Assembly (NCBI RefSeq): GCF_004365875.1 | Contig: NZ_SODF01000002.1 | Span: 2,726,982 to 2,790,981 of the forward strand | Source of the DNA: Kribbella kalugense | Lineage (GTDB): Bacteria; Actinomycetota; Actinomycetes; Propionibacteriales; Kribbellaceae | Length of the DNA stretch: 64,000 nucleotides | Direction: 5' to 3' | Part shown: piece by piece, positions 1 through 7,714 of the stretch | Layout: each line of letters starts with the position of its first letter | How positions within the stretch are numbered: position 1 is the stretch's first letter | Program-made: the position numbers and the translations under genes | Notes under the pieces: generated by a model | Database searches by the model: none | Told to the model about the DNA's origin: nothing | Seen by the model: only the letters and a program-made list of their open reading frames with translations

Positions 1-250
1 TCTCGGGCTGCCCGCGGACGCTCGCGACTACGGCACCGGCGCGCAGATCCTGGCCGATCTGGGCGTTAAGGAGGTGCGCCTGCTGACGAACAACCCGGAC
101 AAGCTGGCCGGCGTCCAGGGCTACGGCATCGACGTGGTCGAGCGGCGCGGCATCTCCATCGACCCGACCGAACACAACCTGCGGTACCTGCGGACCAAAC
201 GAGACCGCATGGGTCACGCCGTCCTGGCTGAAGAGAACGGAGCCGGCTGA
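1..250 (+). CDS. ribA: GTP cyclohydrolase II, C-terminal part (RibA or RibBA), cut by window edge
   Basis: Only the last 82 residues are in the window, in frame from base 2 to the TGA at 248-250. They contain DYGTGAQILADLGV and LLTNNPDK, the signature end of GTP cyclohydrolase II, which opens the GTP imidazole ring in the first committed step of riboflavin synthesis. The stop codon overlaps the ribH ATG by one base (TGATG), so the two genes are translationally coupled in a rib operon. Many actinobacteria carry a RibBA fusion with DHBP synthase; the N-terminal half lies outside the window, so RibA and RibBA cannot be told apart. Confidence 0.93.
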   Translation, partial: LGLPADARDYGTGAQILADLGVKEVRLLTNNPDKLAGVQGYGIDVVERRGISIDPTEHNLRYLRTKRDRMGHAVLAEENGAG

Positions 251-720
251 TGTCCGGTAGCGGAGCACCCACCATCGAGGTCCCCCGGGTCGAAGGCGCG
301 CGCGTCGCGATCGTCGTCGCCCAGTGGCACCCCAAGGTCACCGACGGCCTGCTGGCCGGTGCCCTCCGCGCGCTCGACGACTCCGGCGTCACCGAGCACA
401 CCGTCGTACGCGTGCCTGGATCCTTCGAGCTCCCGGTGGCCTCGTTGCATGCGGCAAAGTCCGGGTACGACGCGGTGGTGGCCCTCGGCGTGGTCATCCG
501 GGGCGACACACCGCACTTCGAGTACGTCTGCCAGGCCGCGACCGAGGGGCTGATGCAGGTCGGCGTCACGACCGGCGTCCCGGTCGGCTTCGGCGTACTC
601 ACCTGCGACAACGACCCCCAGGCCCTCGACCGCGCCGGCCTCCCCGACAGCCGCGAAGACAAGGGCTATGAGGCAACCCAGGCCGCCCTGTCCACCCTCC
701 TAGCGATCCGCGAGTTGTAG
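250..720 (+). CDS. ribH: 6,7-dimethyl-8-ribityllumazine synthase
   Basis: 156 residues, normal for the family. It condenses 5-amino-6-ribitylaminouracil with dihydroxybutanone phosphate, the penultimate step of riboflavin synthesis, and usually assembles into 60-mer or pentameric shells. Visible motifs are PGSFELPVA (residues 57-64 region, substrate loop) and RGDTPHFE (84-91), with His89 in the position of the catalytic histidine. The start overlaps the upstream cyclohydrolase stop by one base. The 3' end overlaps the convergent epimerase gene by 21 bp. Confidence 0.97.
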   Translation: MSGSGAPTIEVPRVEGARVAIVVAQWHPKVTDGLLAGALRALDDSGVTEHTVVRVPGSFELPVASLHAAKSGYDAVVALGVVIRGDTPHFEYVCQAATEGLMQVGVTTGVPVGFGVLTCDNDPQALDRAGLPDSREDKGYEATQAALSTLLAIREL

Positions 721-1578
721 ACCTCCTGGGGCCCAGAGTGCGGCGACGTCTTCGCCTGCTGCGTCGCGGCGCTTCAGGTCGGCGAGGAATTCGATGAAGT
801 CGTGCTCCGGGCGCCAGCCGAGCAGGTCGGCCGCCTCGCTGAGGTCGTGCTGCTCGACGCTGTCCGGTAGCGCGATCCCGTGGCGTTCGATCAATGCCGC
901 TGCGCCCGGCAGCCGCGATTCCGACCACTCGGCACCGCGCTTGGCGAAGTCGGCGCGGACCTCCTCCGGCATGCCGTGGTCGCTGTGCACGATCGTGCGG
1001 AACAGGTCGAAGCGGTGCGCGAGCGCGGCCTCGGTCGCGGCAGCCGTTGCGGTCGCAATGTCGCGGACGTCGACGCCGTTGCGCAGGAGCCGCTCGCCCC
1101 AGCGCAGGTAGGGCTCGGGCACGAAGCCGTGGTAGCGCAGGAGCGCGACCGAGGCCCCGGTGGTCTCCTGGTACATCTTCCACAGGTCCTCGCCGAGGAC
1201 CTTGGTGACGCTGTAGACGCTGCCCCAGCCGTACGCCATCGAGGACGCGAAGACGACGCTCTGGATGCCGGCCGCACGGCACGCCTGTACGACGTTGAAC
1301 GTGCCGTCGACGTTGACCGCGAAGATCGTCGCGTCGCTGACGCCGGGGCGGTGGGCGTTGTGCCAGGCCGCGAGGTGCACGACCGCATCGCAACCTTCCA
1401 CCGCCTCGAGCACGTCGGTCGGCGTGCGGGTGTCGCAGCGCACGAACTCGCCGAGGTCCGCGGGATCAGGCGAGGGGATAACGTCCGCCCGGCGCACGTG
1501 GTGGCCCGCCGCGGCGAGCCGTCGGGAGACCTCCCGTCCGGCGATGCCTGATGCTCCGGTGACCAGGACGGTGCTCAT
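700..1578 (-). CDS. NAD(P)-dependent epimerase/dehydratase (extended SDR)
   Basis: 292 residues. The N-terminal Rossmann motif TGASGIAG (residues 7-14) binds NAD(P). The catalytic pair of an extended short-chain dehydrogenase is visible as YSVTK (Tyr122, Lys126), preceded by the serine-rich strand VVFASSMAYG. Such enzymes act on nucleotide sugars or related hydroxy compounds; nothing nearby names the substrate. It is a single gene transcribed toward ribH, and its last seven codons lie antisense to the end of ribH. The start is the ATG at 1578. Confidence 0.85.
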   Translation of the reverse strand: MSTVLVTGASGIAGREVSRRLAAAGHHVRRADVIPSPDPADLGEFVRCDTRTPTDVLEAVEGCDAVVHLAAWHNAHRPGVSDATIFAVNVDGTFNVVQACRAAGIQSVVFASSMAYGWGSVYSVTKVLGEDLWKMYQETTGASVALLRYHGFVPEPYLRWGERLLRNGVDVRDIATATAAATEAALAHRFDLFRTIVHSDHGMPEEVRADFAKRGAEWSESRLPGAAALIERHGIALPDSVEQHDLSEAADLLGWRPEHDFIEFLADLKRRDAAGEDVAALWAPGGLQLADR

Positions 1579-1649
1579 GCGGATCCTCCACGTGGCGTCG
1601 GGAAGCGCGGACGGGGGCGACCCTACTCGCCCCCGCCGAGGAGCCCGTT

Positions 1650-1676
1650 CCTAGGAGATGCGGCCTAGGAGATGCG
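1650..1676. repeat. 14-bp tandem duplication spanning a stop codon
   Basis: CCTAGGAGATGCG occurs twice in direct tandem (1650-1662 and 1664-1676) with one G between. The stop codon of the minus-strand gene (CTA at 1665-1667) lies in the second copy, and the first copy lies just beyond it. It looks like a slippage duplication that left the reading frame intact. Confidence 0.8.
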
Positions 1677-2624
1677 CGTGTGGTTCATGTGCCAGTTCGG
1701 CAGCCAGGTCTTGCCGCCGTCGGTGGAGAAGGACTGTTCCCAGGAGGCTTTGTCGGTGCCGGGCGTCCAGAGGAAGCGGACGTCAACAGGCTGGCCTTCG
1801 ATGAAGTCGGGGCCTTCGAAGGTGCCGACGCCGTCGCGGAAGGAGCCGATGACGGGAGTCTCCAGGTTGCCGCGGAGGCTGTTGATCCAGTGGATCGCCC
1901 AGGTCTTCGTGTCCGGGCTGTAGATCCGGAAGGTGGCGCCGCGGAACCCCTCGGTCGGGAACCAGCCCTCGTCGAAGCTGATGGCGCCGTCGAAGTACGT
2001 CGTGACCTCCACCGTCGCGTCCATTTCGTACCACTCGGCCGGCTCGCCGAGCATCGGCCGCCGGCGGAGGTTGTGGAAGGACCAGCGGCCGACGAGGAAG
2101 TCGAAGTCGTCGGTGACCTTCGGTACGTCGAGAGCCGGCGGCGGAGTGTCTCGCCGGGTGAAGTCCATGGTCCAGTTGGTTTCCCAGGTCTTGCCGCCGT
2201 CGCTCGAGTAGGCCTGCTCCCAGTGCGCGGTCTGCTCGGTGATGTCCGACCATTCGTAGCTGCACAGGATCGGGAACCCGTCCAGCGAGTCCTCGCCGAC
2301 CAGCCGGCAGGTCTTGCCGTCCTCCGACCAGCCACCCCGCACCGGCGGGTACAGCTGCATCGTCGTGCTGTTGATCCACCAGATGCTCCACTCTTCGGCC
2401 ACCGGGTCGAACAGTCGCAGCGACAGGCCGTACGACCCCTTCGTCGGGAACCGCATCTCGTCGATGCTGATCTGCCCGTCGAAGTACGTGCGCGCGGTCG
2501 TGGTGCCGTCGTACTCCAGCCACTCGTCGCAGCCGGCGAAGGCCTGCTTCAGGGTCCGGTGCCGGACGTCGAAGTACCCGTTGAGGAAGTCGAAGTCGCC
2601 GGTCGCCTTGGTCCAAGTCGTCAT
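1665..2624 (-). CDS. Duplicated-domain protein of unknown function
   Basis: 319 residues with no signal peptide or membrane segment. The protein is two copies of one domain of about 150 residues (roughly 9-157 and 168-316). Each copy starts with DFDFL, contains TYFDG and WINS, and ends in SSDGGKTW or STDGGKTW followed by NWTMDFTRR or NWHMNHTRI. The pattern of Trp, Gly and Asp in beta-rich segments suggests a lipocalin-like or DUF1579-like fold, but that is inference. It is divergent from a WYL-domain regulator 62 bp away, and a palindrome covers its start codon, so that regulator probably controls it. Confidence 0.75.
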   Translation of the reverse strand: MTTWTKATGDFDFLNGYFDVRHRTLKQAFAGCDEWLEYDGTTTARTYFDGQISIDEMRFPTKGSYGLSLRLFDPVAEEWSIWWINSTTMQLYPPVRGGWSEDGKTCRLVGEDSLDGFPILCSYEWSDITEQTAHWEQAYSSDGGKTWETNWTMDFTRRDTPPPALDVPKVTDDFDFLVGRWSFHNLRRRPMLGEPAEWYEMDATVEVTTYFDGAISFDEGWFPTEGFRGATFRIYSPDTKTWAIHWINSLRGNLETPVIGSFRDGVGTFEGPDFIEGQPVDVRFLWTPGTDKASWEQSFSTDGGKTWLPNWHMNHTRIS

Positions 2625-2645
2625 ACCGGCAAGCTTCGCCGGTAT
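2623..2645. promoter_or_regulatory. Palindrome at the start of the duplicated-domain gene
   Basis: ATACCGGC (2623-2630) and GCCGGTAT (2638-2645) form a perfect 8-bp inverted repeat with a 7-base spacer. It overlaps the minus-strand start codon (2622-2624) in the gap to the divergent WYL regulator. It is a plausible operator; binding is not shown. Confidence 0.5.
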
Positions 2646-2686
2646 ACCTGACAGTCCATGGCAGTGTTTCGGGCTAACCTCGGACC

Positions 2687-3652
2687 ATGCGTTCGAGCCG
2701 GCTGTTGTCGATCCTGCTGTTGCTGCAGACGCGCCGGCAGTTGACCGCGCGTGAGCTCGCCGACGAGCTCGAGGTCTCGCTGCGGACCATCTACCGCGAC
2801 GTCGAGGCGCTCGCGGCCGCCGGCGTCCCGGTGTACGCCGATCAGGGCCGGGCCGGCGGTTATCGACTGGTGGAGGGCTACCGGACCAGGCTGACCGGAC
2901 TGACCGAGCAGGAGTCGGCCGCTCTCTTCCTGGTCGGCCTGCCGGGTGCGGCCGCGGCCTTCGGGCTGACCGCCGAGACGAGCGGGGCCGAGCTCAAGCT
3001 GCTCGCCGCTCTCGCTCCGGACCAGCGGGATCGGGCCGGTCGGCTGAAGAACCGCTTCCACCTCGACCTGCCCGCCTGGTACCAGGACGCCGAGGACTCA
3101 CCGCATCTCGCGGCCGTCGCCGACGCTGTCCTCCACGACCGTCGGGTCAACGTGCTGTATCGCCGCTGGGAGGAGCCGCGCGAGGTCGAGCGCGTCCTGG
3201 AGCCGTACGGTCTCGTCCTCAAGAACGGCAGCTGGTACGTCGTCGGCGCGACCCCCGGCGGACTGCGCACGTACCGCGTGTCGAACATCCTCGAGTTGAC
3301 GCCGACCGAGGACGAGTTCGAGCGGGCCGCGGACTTCAACCTGTCGGACTACTGGCGCGAGCACCTGGACGGATTCGACCGGGTCCGTCTCACCGCCGAG
3401 GCAGTCGTACGGGTCTCGGCGGGGCTGGCCGCGCGGATGTACGACGTCTCGTTCCCGAGCCTGGTCAAGGCGGTGGCGGCGGCCGAGCCGGAGCCCGACG
3501 GGAGCGTCGTGGTGACGATCCCGATCGAGTCGGTCCCGAACGCGGCGGCCACGCTGAGCCGGTTCGGAGCGGCTTTGGAGGTGCTGGAACCCACTGAACT
3601 GCGGGCTGAACTGGCCGATCTCGGCCGTGCCCTGCTCGATCTCTACACCTGA
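2687..3652 (+). CDS. DeoR/YafY-type transcriptional regulator with WYL domain
   Basis: 321 residues. The N-terminal winged helix-turn-helix covers residues 1-60, with ELADELEVSLRTIYRDVEAL as helix-turn-helix core. A WYL-type ligand domain follows in the middle (YGLVLKNGSWYVVGAT, then the arginine-containing TYRVSNI), and a WCX-like C-terminal extension reaches the end. WYL proteins sense nucleic acid or small ligands and act as repressors or activators. It is divergent from the duplicated-domain gene, which is the most likely target. The ATG at 2687 gives the usual MRSSRLLSILLLLQ start of the family. Confidence 0.88.
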   Translation: MRSSRLLSILLLLQTRRQLTARELADELEVSLRTIYRDVEALAAAGVPVYADQGRAGGYRLVEGYRTRLTGLTEQESAALFLVGLPGAAAAFGLTAETSGAELKLLAALAPDQRDRAGRLKNRFHLDLPAWYQDAEDSPHLAAVADAVLHDRRVNVLYRRWEEPREVERVLEPYGLVLKNGSWYVVGATPGGLRTYRVSNILELTPTEDEFERAADFNLSDYWREHLDGFDRVRLTAEAVVRVSAGLAARMYDVSFPSLVKAVAAAEPEPDGSVVVTIPIESVPNAAATLSRFGAALEVLEPTELRAELADLGRALLDLYT

Positions 3653-3667
3653 AGCCATCTGTTCTTG

Positions 3668-3703
3668 TCTCATATATTATGATTCTCGTACTATATGAGA
3701 ATC
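3668..3703. promoter_or_regulatory. Two overlapping palindromes upstream of the NmrA-type reductase
   Basis: TCTCATATA (3668-3676) and TATATGAGA (3692-3700) form a perfect 9-bp inverted repeat. GATTCTC (3681-3687) and GAGAATC (3697-3703) form a second perfect 7-bp repeat that shares its right arm with the first. The stretch is AT-rich in a 70% G+C genome and ends just before the Shine-Dalgarno AGGAGG at 3709-3714. This is the layout of a repressor operator over a promoter. Confidence 0.6.
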
Positions 3704-3721
3704 AGATCAGGAGGCGGGCGG

Positions 3722-4360
3722 ATGAGGATCACGGTGTTCGGCGCGACGGGCGGGATCGGCGGCCACGTCGTACGGCAGGCACTCGATGCGGGGCACAAGG
3801 TGACGGCGGTGGTTCGGACGTCGTCGACGTTCGAGGTCGAGCATCCGTCGCTGGACGTGGTTCGGGTGCCCGGTTTGGACGCCGAGGAGCCGCTCAGAGA
3901 AGCGATGGACGGCAGTACGGCGGTCATCTCCGCGGTGGGAGCGCGCGGCCGCAAGGACGGTCCGGTCGCGTCGAGCAGCACGCGGTCGATCCTGGCCGCA
4001 ATGAAGGCGTCCGGTGTACGGCGGTTTGTCGCGGTAAGCGCGGCGCCGCTCGGACCGGTCCCACCGGACGAGAGCTTCCTCAACCGGCGGGTGGTCTACC
4101 CGATGATCAACGCCTTCGCGGCCGACGTGTACGCCGACCTTCGCCTGATGGAAGCCGAGATCATGAGCAGCGGCCTGGACTGGCGGATCGTCCGGCCGCC
4201 GAAGCTCAACAACAAGCGGCTGACCGGTCACTACCGCACATTCGTCGGGGGCACCGTCCCGAAGGGGTACCTCGTCTCGCGTGCGGACGTGGCGCACCTG
4301 ATGCTCGCGGTCATCGACGACCCGGCGACCGTCGGTCAGCCGGTCGGGGTGGCGTACTGA
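3722..4360 (+). CDS. NAD(P)H-binding reductase, NmrA/BVR-B type atypical SDR
   Basis: 212 residues. FGATGGIG at residues 6-13 is the dinucleotide-binding glycine motif; the rest follows the NAD(P)H-binding oxidoreductase pattern (TAVISAVGA, VRRFVAVSAAPLG, WRIVRPPKL). There is no classic YxxxK pair, which is normal for atypical SDRs of this group. An in-frame ATG at 3695 exists, but AGGAGG at 3709-3714 sits 7 bases before the ATG at 3722, which decides the start. The stop overlaps the next gene's ATG (TGATG), so it is coupled to the DUF1772 membrane protein. Confidence 0.85.
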   Translation: MRITVFGATGGIGGHVVRQALDAGHKVTAVVRTSSTFEVEHPSLDVVRVPGLDAEEPLREAMDGSTAVISAVGARGRKDGPVASSSTRSILAAMKASGVRRFVAVSAAPLGPVPPDESFLNRRVVYPMINAFAADVYADLRLMEAEIMSSGLDWRIVRPPKLNNKRLTGHYRTFVGGTVPKGYLVSRADVAHLMLAVIDDPATVGQPVGVAY

Positions 4361-4848
4361 TGACGCGGTTCGTGCGCTCCGTGAGCCTGCTCTTCAGCGG
4401 ACTGTTCGCCGGATTTCTGCTGGCTGTGTTGGTGCTCGAGAACTCGCTGCGAGGGTTCAACGGGACTGTCTACACGCAAGTGCGGTTGGTGGAGCTGGAC
4501 TCGTTGGACAAGTTGGCGTCGGCAACGTTGATCCCGGCAATGATCACTGCGGTGGTGCTCGCGTTCCGGGTCAAGGGGATCGATCGGCAGATTGTGCTGT
4601 CGGCTGTTGCATTGCTGGTGGTCGTGTTCGTGACGACCTTCGTGATCAACCTGCCGATCAACTCCGACCAGACGTCCTGGTCAGTGCAGAATCCGCCGAG
4701 CGACTGGTCCTCCGTCCGGGACCGGTGGCAGTTGGCCCACGCTGTCCGGACCGTGGTGGCTTTGCTCGCCTTCGGCGTACTGATCGTCGGCAGTCAGCGG
4801 CGGCAGATCAAGGCAGTCTCGAAGGTGCCTGCTGAGGTCCACGGCTGA
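4360..4848 (+). CDS. DUF1772 (anthrone-oxygenase-like) membrane protein
   Basis: 162 residues with four predicted membrane segments (about 8-28, 60-78, 85-105 and 132-150) separated by short loops. The layout and the motifs NLPINSDQTSW and RDRWQLAHAVRT match the DUF1772 family, which includes anthrone oxygenases and many uncharacterised actinobacterial membrane proteins. It overlaps the preceding reductase stop by one base and is probably co-expressed with it under the palindromic operator at 3668-3703. The 3' end overlaps the convergent P1 peptidase by 41 bp. Confidence 0.8.
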   Translation: MTRFVRSVSLLFSGLFAGFLLAVLVLENSLRGFNGTVYTQVRLVELDSLDKLASATLIPAMITAVVLAFRVKGIDRQIVLSAVALLVVVFVTTFVINLPINSDQTSWSVQNPPSDWSSVRDRWQLAHAVRTVVALLAFGVLIVGSQRRQIKAVSKVPAEVHG

Positions 4849-5791
4849 TCAGGTCGTGGGGTACGGCGCGGACGGTGCGGTTCTCGTAGCCGGTCGTGGT
4901 TTGCGCCATCGTGAGGGAGTTGAGGAGAGCCTCTTCGACGGACTCGGTGACGGCTTGGAACGGCGTACGAAGGTCGTGGTCCTGGTAGGTCGGCGTACGG
5001 CTGGTGGTGAAGGCGATCGCGTAGTCGCCGCTGCCGGGGGCGAAGTCGGAGCCGACGCGGCCCATCGCGAAGATCGCGCGCCGGGCGAGGCGACCGAGCT
5101 GGCGGGAGTCGAGGGGGAGATCGGTCGCGACCACGATCATGCAGGAGTTGCCGTCGGCATCGATCGGCTGAGCGGGGATCGGATTGCCCAGCACTGTGAG
5201 TAGTCCGGAGAAGTTCGCTTGCACGATCGCTCCGACAGTTCCGGCGGGGAGAGTACGGGAAGCGGTGCCGATGCCGGCCTTGAAGCCCAGGGCGCCCGTG
5301 CCGGTGCCGGCTCCGACGCATCCCTCGGCCGGGAGGTCGGACGAGGCTGTGTCCAGGGCTGCGTAGACGTGGTCGGGGGTGATCGGGCGGCGGCGGATGT
5401 CGGAGAGGTAGCCGTCGTTGGTTTCGCCGACGATCGGGTTGAGGCTGGTGGCGGTTGGGTTGCGTTCGAGCAGCCAACTCAGCAGGGCGTCCGCGACGCG
5501 GAACGTGCTGAGCGTGCCGGTGAGCAGGATCGGCGTCTCGATCACCCCGAGCTCGTCGACCTGCGTCGTGCCGATCAGCTTGCCGTACCCGTTGCCGACA
5601 GCAACAGCTGCCGGAAGCGTGCCGGCGTACCCCTCGGGCACGATCGCGGTGACGCCGGTGTTCAGGCCGTCGCCGGTGATCGTGGTCTGGCCGACCAGCA
5701 CCCCGGGTACGTCGGTGATCGCGTTGAGCGGACCGGTGGGCAGGGTGCCGACGACGACGCCGAGGTCGCGGACTCTCCGGGGATTCTGCAT
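4808..5791 (-). CDS. P1 family (DmpA/BapA-like) N-terminal-nucleophile peptidase
   Basis: 327 residues. The N-terminal TGPLNAITDVPGVLVGQTT and the internal GNSCMIVVATDLPL are hallmarks of the DmpA/P1 family. The family self-cleaves before a serine that becomes the nucleophile of the beta chain; here the candidate is the Ser of GNSCMI. Known members are aminopeptidases or amidases acting on D-amino acid or beta-amino acid amides. No signal peptide is visible, so it should be cytoplasmic. The start at 5791 is only 18 bp from the start of the divergent hydrolase. Confidence 0.85.
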   Translation of the reverse strand: MQNPRRVRDLGVVVGTLPTGPLNAITDVPGVLVGQTTITGDGLNTGVTAIVPEGYAGTLPAAVAVGNGYGKLIGTTQVDELGVIETPILLTGTLSTFRVADALLSWLLERNPTATSLNPIVGETNDGYLSDIRRRPITPDHVYAALDTASSDLPAEGCVGAGTGTGALGFKAGIGTASRTLPAGTVGAIVQANFSGLLTVLGNPIPAQPIDADGNSCMIVVATDLPLDSRQLGRLARRAIFAMGRVGSDFAPGSGDYAIAFTTSRTPTYQDHDLRTPFQAVTESVEEALLNSLTMAQTTTGYENRTVRAVPHDLISRGPQQAPSRLP

Positions 5792-5809
5792 GCGGATATC
5801 GTCGGCCAC

Positions 5810-6502
5810 ATGCTCGAGCACCTGACCGGCCGGGTCTGGCTCTACCCGCACGACCCCGACCCGGACGCGATCCGCCCGTCCGTCGCGGTGATCGCCGACG
5901 ACCGCGGCTCCGTACTCGTCGACGCCGGCAACAGCCCCGAGCACGCGCGAGCGATCCGGACGGCGATCGCCGCGGCCGGGCTGCCCGCGCCGAAGTGGCT
6001 CGTCTACACCCACCACCACTGGGACCACACCTGGGGCGCCTGCGCCTGGCCCGACCTCACGGTCGTCGCCCATTCGGCGGCCACCGACATCCTCACAACC
6101 GAGGCCCAGCGTCCCTGGAGCCACCGCTATCTGCACGACCAGGTCGAGGCCAACCCCAAGCTCGGTCCGAGCTTCCGCGCTCGCGCCCTCGCCGTACCCG
6201 ACTGGACCGACTTCCGGATCGTCCTCCCGGACCAGACCTTCGACGACCAGCTCACGCTGCCCACAGGCGTCGTACTGCGTCATGTCGGCGGGAAGCACGC
6301 GCCTGACTCCCTGATCGCAGTCTCCGATGGTGTCGCTCTGCTCGGCGACGCGTTCTACCCGCCGCCGTACCACCTCCGCACCGCAGACGACGGCATCGAC
6401 TACGCCATGGTCAAGCAGCTCCTGTCCGAGCGGCACGCGTACTACGTGGACGCCCACTCGCCGCCGCGCCGGCTGTCCGAGGCGCTGGCGGAGTCCGGGT
6501 AG
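5810..6502 (+). CDS. Metallo-beta-lactamase-fold hydrolase
   Basis: 230 residues. VYTHHHWDHTWGA is the HxHxDH zinc-binding motif of the superfamily; a later HVGGKHAPDSL and LLGDAF supply the remaining metal-ligand histidine and aspartate positions. A dozen chemistries share this fold (hydrolases of thioesters, lactones and other substrates) and the substrate cannot be read here. The ATG at 5810 is the first in-frame start before the fold begins; no Shine-Dalgarno is visible, so a leaderless transcript is possible. It is divergent from the P1 peptidase. Confidence 0.85.
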   Translation: MLEHLTGRVWLYPHDPDPDAIRPSVAVIADDRGSVLVDAGNSPEHARAIRTAIAAAGLPAPKWLVYTHHHWDHTWGACAWPDLTVVAHSAATDILTTEAQRPWSHRYLHDQVEANPKLGPSFRARALAVPDWTDFRIVLPDQTFDDQLTLPTGVVLRHVGGKHAPDSLIAVSDGVALLGDAFYPPPYHLRTADDGIDYAMVKQLLSERHAYYVDAHSPPRRLSEALAESG

Positions 6503-6552
6503 CGGACCTGGGGATGGGGACGGCGGGCAGGCCCCGTAGGCTGGGGCGCGCG

Positions 6553-6816
6553 ATGAAGAGTTTTGAGGAGCTGTTTGCCGAGCTGGGTGAGAAGGCGCGG
6601 ACGCGGCCGGAGGGTTCCGGCACCGTGGCGGCGCTGGACGCCGGCGTGCACACGATCGGCAAGAAGCTGGTCGAAGAGGCCGCCGAGTCCTGGATGGCAG
6701 CCGAGTACGAGGGCAAGGAGCGGGCTGCGGAGGAGCTGTCGCAGCTCTTCTACCATGCTCAGGTGATGATGCACGCGCTCGGCCTGGAGCTCGACGACGT
6801 GTACCGACATCTGTAG
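6553..6816 (+). CDS. hisE: Phosphoribosyl-ATP diphosphatase
   Basis: 87 residues, exactly the usual HisE length when the ATG at 6553 is used; an earlier in-frame ATG at 6514 would add 13 atypical residues. It hydrolyses phosphoribosyl-ATP to phosphoribosyl-AMP in the second step of histidine synthesis. The conserved KKLVEEAAE and AAEELSQLFYH carry the acidic metal-binding residues of the all-alpha NTP pyrophosphatase fold. It sits 49 bp upstream of hisG, the standard actinobacterial hisEG pair. Confidence 0.95.
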   Translation: MKSFEELFAELGEKARTRPEGSGTVAALDAGVHTIGKKLVEEAAESWMAAEYEGKERAAEELSQLFYHAQVMMHALGLELDDVYRHL

Positions 6817-6865
6817 GAGCGCATCCACAGATCACCGGTTCACACCCCCAGAAAGGGCAGTCGCC

Positions 6866-7714
6866 ATGCTGCGCGTCGCAGTACCGAACAAGGGCTCGCT
6901 GAGCGAAGCCGCCACCGAGATGCTGGTCGAGGCCGGCTACAAACAGCGCCGGACCACGAAGGACCTCACCCTCACCGACTCGGCCAACGAGGTCGAGTTC
7001 TACTACCTCCGCCCGCGTGACATCGCCGTGTACGTCGGCGAGGGCACGCTCGACGTCGGCATCTCCGGCCGTGATCTGGTGCTCGACTCGCACGCGGACG
7101 CGGACGTGATCATGGGCCTCGGGTTCGGCTCGTCCACGTTCCGGTTCGCTGGGCGGCCCGGGGTCGCGGACTCGGTGAAGGACCTGGCGGGCAAGCGCAT
7201 TGCCACGTCGTACGCCGGGGTGCTGCAGGACCACCTGGCCGAGAACGGGATCGACGCCGCCGTGGTCCGCCTGGACGGCGCGGTCGAGTCGGCCGTCCAG
7301 CTGGGTGTCGCAGACGTGATCGCCGATGTGGTGGAGACCGGTACGACGCTGCGCCAGGCCGGACTCGAGGTGTTCGGGGAGCCGATCCTCCAGTCGGAGG
7401 CGGTGCTGATCAAGCGGCACGGCGTCGACACCCCGGCGAACGGCATGCACCAGCTGGTCCGCCGGCTCGAGGGCGTCCTGATCGCGCGGAACTACGTGAT
7501 GATGGACTACGACATCCGCGCCGAGGCCGTCGACGCCGCGACCGCGGTCGCACCCGGCCTGGAGTCGCCGACGATCTCCCCGCTGCACCGGCAGGGCTGG
7601 GTCGCCGTCCGGGTGATGGTCAAGCGCGCCGAGGCGCAGCGCCTGATGGACCAGCTGTGGGAGGTGGGCGCCCGTGCCATCCTCACAACGGACATCCACG
7701 CCTGTCGGATTTAG
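6866..7714 (+). CDS. hisG: ATP phosphoribosyltransferase, long form
   Basis: 282 residues, the length of the long HisG form that has a C-terminal ACT-like regulatory domain for histidine feedback inhibition. It joins ATP and PRPP in the first step of histidine synthesis. Visible are the N-terminal LRVAVPNKGSL, the DVGISGRDLVLD segment, the PRPP-loop region VADVIADVVETGTTLRQ, and the regulatory end AILTTDIHACRI. An AAAGGG Shine-Dalgarno precedes the ATG. The TAG stop uses the first two bases of the long palindrome that follows. Confidence 0.97.
   Translation: MLRVAVPNKGSLSEAATEMLVEAGYKQRRTTKDLTLTDSANEVEFYYLRPRDIAVYVGEGTLDVGISGRDLVLDSHADADVIMGLGFGSSTFRFAGRPGVADSVKDLAGKRIATSYAGVLQDHLAENGIDAAVVRLDGAVESAVQLGVADVIADVVETGTTLRQAGLEVFGEPILQSEAVLIKRHGVDTPANGMHQLVRRLEGVLIARNYVMMDYDIRAEAVDAATAVAPGLESPTISPLHRQGWVAVRVMVKRAEAQRLMDQLWEVGARAILTTDIHACRI

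Noticed and set aside
3679..4848. A single 389-residue protein across the reductase and DUF1772 genes
   Set aside because: Its first two thirds are out of frame with the obvious GATGGIG reductase. The two genes are separate and overlap by one base.
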